Positions 58,689 to 64,000 of a DNA stretch of 64,000 nt are shown here, in pieces. Source of the DNA: Panonychus citri (taxonomy: Eukaryota; Arthropoda; Arachnida; Trombidiformes; Tetranychidae); assembly GCF_014898815.1 (NCBI RefSeq), contig NW_026515534.1, positions 1-64,000 on the forward strand, written 5' to 3'. The position numbers and the translations under genes are program-made. The notes beneath the pieces were generated by a model. That model did not search any database. It was not told where the DNA came from and was given only the letters and a program-made list of their open reading frames with translations. Within the stretch, counting starts at the first letter, position 1. Each line of letters starts with the position of its first letter.

Positions 58689-59205
58689 GATGTCTTCAAG
58701 TTTCAAAGTAGATGATCAACAATTTTCAATCAATAAAACACCAAAAGAGTAATCAAAACTTTTACAATTATAAAACTTGAATTTAAAATGAACAACTGAA
58801 TCAATTCACTAATTGTTCACAAATCAACAGATGTGATGGTTGTTAATTGTTGTGCTTTAATCAGCTAATTTCTCTCATTGTTATAATAACAAAAACATAA
58901 AATAAAAGCCAAATTGGCGGTTCGCTTTAATTATTTTTCATAAACGATTATCAAAATAATCGTTTTTTTGATTTCTCTCAATTTCTACCATCGATTAGTA
59001 CATTTGGCAAAGTTTAGTATTCTTTGTGCTTCGGGCCCCACGTAGGTCACCAAAGAATATGAGATAATCGCTTATCGGAAGTAATGGATGAGCTTTAATA
59101 ATAAGAATCGGATCAGTTGGTGATTATATATAAATCATGCTGAATTTTTCTTTCAGGATATTTTCATTAGGAAGGTCATCTAATCTGATCGTTTTATAAA
59201 ATATT

Positions 59206-59318
59206 CCATCTATGATTCGATTTTTTTCTCCAAATCTAGGAATCGATTAAGTCTCCGTTTATCAGCTTCAATCGATTTCGCCAAATAATTTTCATAACCA
59301 TCGACATGCGGGAAATCG
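59206..59318 (-). pseudogene. Relic of a zinc-finger array gene, N-terminal part
   Basis: The minus strand reads NDFPHVDGYENYLAKSIEAD then KRRLNRFLDLEKKIES and a stop. Closest to the relic at 29455-29582 (AKSIEAD), suggesting a third extinct subfamily. No finger remains. Confidence 0.55.
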
Positions 59319-59542
59319 TTGATGTACATAAGCGAAAGTGTAATATAATCTCTTGGTCACTGAGTGAAAGAGGAAATTAACAATCAAATCTTAGCGCCAA
59401 CAATTCAAAACAGTAAATGTAATGTTAATTAAAGTATTCAGAACAACAGATCGATTGATTGTAATTTAATTTAATTATGGTAAAACATTTAATTCTTTGT
59501 CACAATTGTATAATTTTTCATTTAATTATCTACTTATGAATT

Positions 59543-60667
59543 TCAATGTTCATCTTTAGACGGACATTTGTGAATCCGTGCTCGACCACTTCTAAGGAAT
59601 AAATGACCGCACCGACCACAAAAACAAGAGAAATTTGAATGAATGCTTTCCAAATGTTCTATTACCGACGATCGAGTATTATAAGCTCTCCTACAGAGCG
59701 GACATTTGGCCTTTCCATTTATTTGTTCATGAATAAGCCCATAGAACAATTGACTCAAGCGAGAATAATCAATATTGTAGAGTTTTCCTTGTGACATTCC
59801 CTTGATTACTCGTTTAGAAGTTTCCTTGGGTATTTTTGGTACTAACAATAATTGCTCGAAATCGGACTCATCCCAAGGTACTTTGTTTTGCACATGAGTG
59901 AAAAAGCAAGGATCTGGATTAAGTTTCTTTGAGGTTTTCAGTCGCTTATTAAGGTGATATATGGAATAGGAACAAATATTCACAGGGAAATTTTGTTCTT
60001 GTATTCGTCCATTTTCAATTAAATTTCTAGTGTAGATCCAAAAGTCTTTACCATTCTTAACTCTTAATTGAAAGCGTTTCTCGAAAGTACAATTGATTCC
60101 GTCAATAGGTTTTCCTTCACTATGATCAACTCCGAACTTTAAATCTCTTTTAACCTTTTTGTACACTTGACTTTCATTTTCACTTTCACTTTCATCTGTT
60201 GATGATTGATGATCAGTTTTATCGTATCTCTTGATTGACTCCAAATAAGAATATACTTTTGATTTCCATTTACGTTTAATTGTTGACTGTGTTGACTCGA
60301 GACGATCTTCGACCAATTTCAATGATCGTCTAAGAAATTTGATGGACTCTCGATTTAGAGACAATTTAATAAGAAAAGAATCATTCCCATCATAAGCTAA
60401 CATAATCGATTCCGCTAATGAACTTGTATCTTCATTGCTATTGACATCAACATAAGGTAAATCAATATCAGGAACATCTTCCGTTTTAATCCAATTACTC
60501 GGACTAATCTTAATTTTGGCATAACGATCATCACCAAAGGCCATTAATTTATCAAAATGAGCCAATGAGTTTCGCTGGTCAAGACAAAACATTCTTGATT
60601 CACTTAATTCACCACTTCTACAATGATTAGATCCACTTTCACAATTTAGATAATCCGTCAATTCCAT
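59543..60667 (-). CDS. ZF10: array zinc-finger protein, subfamily B
   Basis: 374 residues, ATG at 60667 (MELTDYLNCESGSNHCRSGE). N-terminal half nearly identical to ZF8. The core has features of A members (SIYHLNKRLKTSKKLNPDPC; VIKGMSQGKLYNIDYSRLSQ), again mosaic. One extra Leu in EQLLLVPKIPKETSKRV. Fingers CPLCRRAYNTRSSVIEHLES IH and CGRCGHLFLRSGRARIHKC are complete; the residue before CFCG is Ser rather than Ala. Confidence 0.75.
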   Translation of the reverse strand: MELTDYLNCESGSNHCRSGELSESRMFCLDQRNSLAHFDKLMAFGDDRYAKIKISPSNWIKTEDVPDIDLPYVDVNSNEDTSSLAESIMLAYDGNDSFLIKLSLNRESIKFLRRSLKLVEDRLESTQSTIKRKWKSKVYSYLESIKRYDKTDHQSSTDESESENESQVYKKVKRDLKFGVDHSEGKPIDGINCTFEKRFQLRVKNGKDFWIYTRNLIENGRIQEQNFPVNICSYSIYHLNKRLKTSKKLNPDPCFFTHVQNKVPWDESDFEQLLLVPKIPKETSKRVIKGMSQGKLYNIDYSRLSQLFYGLIHEQINGKAKCPLCRRAYNTRSSVIEHLESIHSNFSCFCGRCGHLFLRSGRARIHKCPSKDEH

Positions 60668-60909
60668 GAAAGTTACAAATGAGATAATAAACAATTACAA
60701 TTCAATTTTAAGCAATAAAACACCAAAAACAAGCACCAATCAACTTCACAAATGAACTTTAGGAGTTAATGTTCACTCATACAAGTTTAGGTTAAAATCA
60801 TCTTTTAGTCAAAAGCAAATTGATTTCAAATAAAAAACAAATCAATTTAAATAATGAATACTAGTGAAGACTAACTGACCGACCACTTTGACCAATTAAC
60901 ATTTAGAAT

Positions 60910-61300
60910 AATTGTCACAAACATAAACAAATCATATTGTCTTTATAACAGTAAATATAACTTACCTATCTGTAAGACAATTAAGTGTTGCTATTCAAGG
61001 GTCGTTTTCAAAATATGTAATCAACAGTTAAAGTCTAAGAAATTGAGTTTAAACCAGATTAAACAAATGTCACTCAACCAAAATCGCAATCAAGATTAAC
61101 GATCATCTCTCAAAGGTAATTAGTCAAAAGAGATACTCTTTATCTGATATAATGGTTTTTCACTTGAAGCAACAACATTCATAGTCTCCCCTTAGTGGGT
61201 CACTATTATTATGCACGGATTAGATTAAGAGATTAGTCCATACTTTCATGAGAGATTAACTTTTTTGGTTATGGAAAAAAGTTGAGTCAGAAAAAATGAA
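60910..61300. repeat. Array spacer repeat between ZF10 and ZF11
   Basis: Copy of the 57180-57520 spacer, truncated after TTAGATTAAGAGATTAG. A decayed copy of the spacer coding sequence follows at 61432-61655. Confidence 0.75.
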
Positions 61301-61440
61301 AGAATAAATTCTTGGGTGATGGGCAGATTTTGATATACCCCTTTTTCGATTACTTATGAGTCCGTTTATTCATTTAATTTAGTGGAGTTGGGGCCAACTG
61401 TCGATAGACGATTTAGCTCATAGATAATTTTAACTTCATG

Positions 61441-61655
61441 AGATGAATTAGCTTTCGATGTAATATAATTTGTTATGCAGTCTGTGATAGATATTGTCGC
61501 ACCAATATCGTGTAATTCATTATGATCATTGAAACGAATACCAAAAGAAACCTTTGAATGTACTCTAAGTCCACAATATGTACCATCTTCCGGAGTAAAT
61601 GATTAGATTGGTGCAGAAAAAGGCTCATTACCATTTCAACAAGAGATTCGAATGG
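61441..61655 (-). pseudogene. Decayed copy of the spacer coding sequence
   Basis: Homologous to 31252-31632: EDGTYCGLRVHSKVSFGIRF NDHNELH is intact, but stops interrupt the ISCRNGNEPFS part. Lies 3' of ZF11 and 5' of ZF10. Confidence 0.55.
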
Positions 61656-61758
61656 ATAACAGATCTATTGATTGTAATTTAATTATGGTTTTAATGGTTA
61701 AACATTTGATTCTTTGTCACAATTGTATAATTTTTCATTGAATCATCTACTTTTACTT

Positions 61759-62877
61759 TCAATGTTTACCTTTTGATGGACATTTGTGAATCCTCGCTGG
61801 AGCACTTCTGAGGAATAAATGACCACATCGACCACAGAAACAAGCAAAATTTGTATGAACACTTTCCAAATGATCTATAACCGACGAGCGAATAGTATAA
61901 ACTCTACCACAAAGCGGACATTTGGTCTTTCCATTTATTTCTTCACGAATAAGCCCACTGAACAATTGACTCAATTGAGCATAATGAATGTTGTAGAGTT
62001 TCCCTTGTGACATTCCCTTGAGAACTCGTTTAGCAGTTTCCTTAGGTATTTTCGGTACTAATAATTGCTCGAAATCGGACTCACCCCAAGGCTCTTTATG
62101 TTTCACATGACTGAAAACGCAAGGATCTGGATTGAGTTTTGTTAAGAATTGAAGTCGCTTATCAAGGTGATCTTTGGAAGAGAAACAAATATTTACAGGA
62201 AAATTTTGTTCTTGTATTCGTCCATTTTCAATCAAATTTCTAGAGTACATCCAAAAGTCTTCACAATGATTAACTCTGAATTGAATGCATTTCTTGAATG
62301 TTCTAATGATTTCGTCAATGGGTTTTATTTCATTCTGGTCATTCTCCAAGTTTGAATATCTTTTAACCTTTTTGTACATTTGACTTTCATTTTCACTTTC
62401 ACTTTCATCTGTAGATGATTGATGATCAGTCTTATCGTATCTCTTGATTGACTCCAAATAAGAATAAACTTTTGATTTCCATTTACGTTTTATTGTTGAC
62501 TGCGTTGACTCGAGACGATCTTCGACCAATTTCAATGATCGTCTAAGAAATTTGATGGACTCTCGATTTAGAGACAATTTAATACGAAAAGAATTATTCG
62601 TATCAATAGCAACCAAGGTGGATTCTACCAATGAATTAACCACTTCATGACCCTCGACATCAACCTGAGGTATTTCATTGTCAGGATCAGTTTCTGCTTC
62701 AATCCAATCACTTGGACTCATCTTAATTTTTGCATAACAATGATCACCAAAGGCCGTTAATTGACGAGGGTGGGTCGATGAGTTTCTCTGGTCAAGACAA
62801 GACAAGCTTGATTCACTTAATTCATCACTTCCACAATGATTAGCACTTGCGACTTTAAGATAATTTGTTAATTCCAT
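61759..62877 (-). CDS. ZF11: array zinc-finger protein, subfamily B
   Basis: 372 residues, ATG at 62877 (MELTNYLKVASANHCGSDEL). N-terminus AKIKMSPSDWIEAETDPDNE, EIPQVDVEGHEVVNSLVEST; B insert KWKSKVYSYLESIKRYDKTD. Middle part is the most divergent of the intact B members (NDQNEIKPIDEIIRTFKKCI). Core SSKDHLDKRLQFLTKLNPDP, YAQLSQLFSGLIREEINGKT. Fingers CPLCGRVYTIRSSVIDHLES VH and CGRCGHLFLRSAPARIHKC are complete. Confidence 0.75.
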   Translation of the reverse strand: MELTNYLKVASANHCGSDELSESSLSCLDQRNSSTHPRQLTAFGDHCYAKIKMSPSDWIEAETDPDNEIPQVDVEGHEVVNSLVESTLVAIDTNNSFRIKLSLNRESIKFLRRSLKLVEDRLESTQSTIKRKWKSKVYSYLESIKRYDKTDHQSSTDESESENESQMYKKVKRYSNLENDQNEIKPIDEIIRTFKKCIQFRVNHCEDFWMYSRNLIENGRIQEQNFPVNICFSSKDHLDKRLQFLTKLNPDPCVFSHVKHKEPWGESDFEQLLVPKIPKETAKRVLKGMSQGKLYNIHYAQLSQLFSGLIREEINGKTKCPLCGRVYTIRSSVIDHLESVHTNFACFCGRCGHLFLRSAPARIHKCPSKGKH

Positions 62878-63189
62878 GATAATGATCAAAGTTACAAATG
62901 AGATGGTCAACAATTAATACTCAATAAACTACCAAATTAAAAAACATTTAAAACGAGAAAACTTCACAAATGAACTGCAAAAGTAATTTACCAATTGTTT
63001 CCTTCATACAACTGTGAGTGTTTCTTATCAACACATGTATCAACTGTAATTTGGGTAAAATCATCACCATTTTGCTAATCAAAATCTACTCGGTTTAAAA
63101 CAAGAAACAAATCAATTAAAATGCTATTAAATCAATACTAGTAAAGACAAACTGACGGATCACTTTGACCAATTATGATAATTGTCTCG

Positions 63190-63420
63190 CAGTGTAAATA
63201 AATTGTATTGTCTTTGATGCCGTGAATAACAAACAACTAATTGTAAGACAATTAAGTGTTGATATTCAAAGGTCGTTTTTTTTATAAAAGATTAACCCTC
63301 TTGGTTATGTTGACGGCACTGAAAATGGCTCGATTTCCTATGATTTCGTTTATTCATTTTATTTAGTACAATTGGGGGTTACTGTCGATAGACGATTTAG
63401 CTCATAGAAAATTTTAACTT
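63190..63420. repeat. Array spacer repeat, short recombinant copy
   Basis: Joins the AATTGTAAGACAATTAAGTG block directly to the TTAACCCTCTTGGTTATGTT block, skipping the part present at 57.3-57.5 kb. Confidence 0.65.
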
Positions 63421-63749
63421 CTTCATGAGAAACTGTGTTCACCATAAAAATGGTCAAGGTTCAAGGTCAAGCGAAAAAAATAAATGTCAAAATTTTTCTC
63501 CAAAAAAGATCTGGTTCCTCATGTACTGAATAGAGATTGATTGGATTTGAGATCGCAAAGAGAGATGATGGAAATCGGTCTTAGGATCGATGTCGTTGAA
63601 GCTTAATCATTTTATTTAAAATACAAATTATTTGATTTGTAACAAATTATTCGTTCGCTAGTTAATCATTGTAAAAGTTGCTCTGATTTGTCCAAAGAGG
63701 AGTTTCAATGGATTTTGTAGACCAGAGAATCGTAAGTTCCAGGCCGCTT

Positions 63750-64000
63750 TCATCTCTTTGTGCATTCGTGAGTTAAACATAAAGCTCCTCGTAAATAGAT
63801 TTGTCCACATGAACCACAAAAACAAGCGAAATTCGTGTGAATACTTTCAATGTGCTTAATGGTATTAAGCTTGTTATTGTACTTATTATCGCAAAGTGGG
63901 CATTTGGCACGTTCATCTTTATCCATCCTGATTCGATGTAAGAAAATTTTACTCAGCTTCTTGTAATCAATGTTGTAGAGTTTTCCTTGTGACATCCCTT
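63750..64000 (-). CDS. ZF12: array zinc-finger protein, C-terminal part only, divergent
   Basis: Cut by the right window edge; open to 64000 in frame with the family GMSQGKLYNID motif. Fingers CPLCDNKYNNKLNTIKHIES IH and CGSCGQIYLRGALCLTHEC keep every ligand, but the residues around them differ more than between any other members (HRIRMDKDERAK before finger 1). It may be an older branch of the family. The array therefore continues beyond the window. Confidence 0.7.
   Translation of the reverse strand, partial: GMSQGKLYNIDYKKLSKIFLHRIRMDKDERAKCPLCDNKYNNKLNTIKHIESIHTNFACFCGSCGQIYLRGALCLTHECTKR

Noticed and set aside
59020..59070. Hairpin-like TTCTTTG ... CAAAGAA around a GC-rich core
   Set aside because: A single short imperfect stem in an AT-rich spacer with no other RNA-gene signals.
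29455..64000. CRISPR-like or bacterial repeat system
   Set aside because: Repeats are whole genes and spacers of kilobase size in an intron-containing eukaryotic genome; no short regular direct repeats.
1..64000. tRNA or rRNA genes
   Set aside because: I saw no A/B box pairs with a foldable cloverleaf and no rRNA-like sequence; a covariance-model scan was not possible here.

Overview
This is eukaryotic nuclear DNA from an animal. It is AT-rich and gene-dense, with many short GT-AG introns. Taken together, the gene set (PHF21A/BHC80-like, transmembrane adenylate cyclase, LRP11-like MANSC/LDLa receptor, ABHD1/3-like hydrolase, PEX2, cytosolic isoleucyl-tRNA synthetase), intron sizes and base composition suggest a compact arthropod genome. 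A mite, possibly a spider mite of the Tetranychus type, is my best guess. That is inference: no rRNA or mitochondrial marker is present.

Left half (1-29.6 kb) is ordinary, mostly single-copy gene territory. A PHF21A-like chromatin reader enters from the left edge (+). It converges on an 11-exon adenylate cyclase (-). Next come a MANSC/LDLa single-pass membrane protein (+), a small unrecognised basic protein with an acidic tail (-), a 2.8 kb empty stretch, and an ABHD1/3-like hydrolase (-). The hydrolase is divergent from PEX2 (+). PEX2 converges within 72 bp on a Cys-rich secreted protein (-), which is followed by cytosolic IleRS (-), apart from one apparent frameshift near its C-terminus.

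Right half (29.4-64 kb) is accessory. It holds a tandem array on the minus strand of at least ten related single-exon genes of about 330-380 codons (one cut by the window edge), plus two chimeric pseudogenes and two N-terminal relics. All end in an unusual zinc-finger pair: a C2H2 finger (C-x2-C-x12-H-x4-H) followed by a C-x2-C-x12-H-x-C finger. I call them ZF1-ZF12 by position (4 and 5 are the pseudogenes). Two subfamilies exist, and some members are mosaics of both. Spacers are also repeated and include a decayed second coding sequence, intact over 126 codons in one copy. One array block carries a 292-bp near-identical copy of an IleRS exon fused in frame to a zinc-finger end.

The array is interrupted (35.3-50.3 kb) by a transposon-rich island. 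It holds a mariner with perfect-looking ends and two nonsense codons, a 5'-truncated Gypsy-type element with an env-like relic, a PTPN9-like phosphatase pseudogene, RING/TRAF-like fragments, and a weakly supported small gene with its own TATA promoter.

The most notable observation is the undescribed zinc-finger array. Its linker is clearly related to the C-terminus of the otherwise separate small gene at 15 kb, which hints at its origin.
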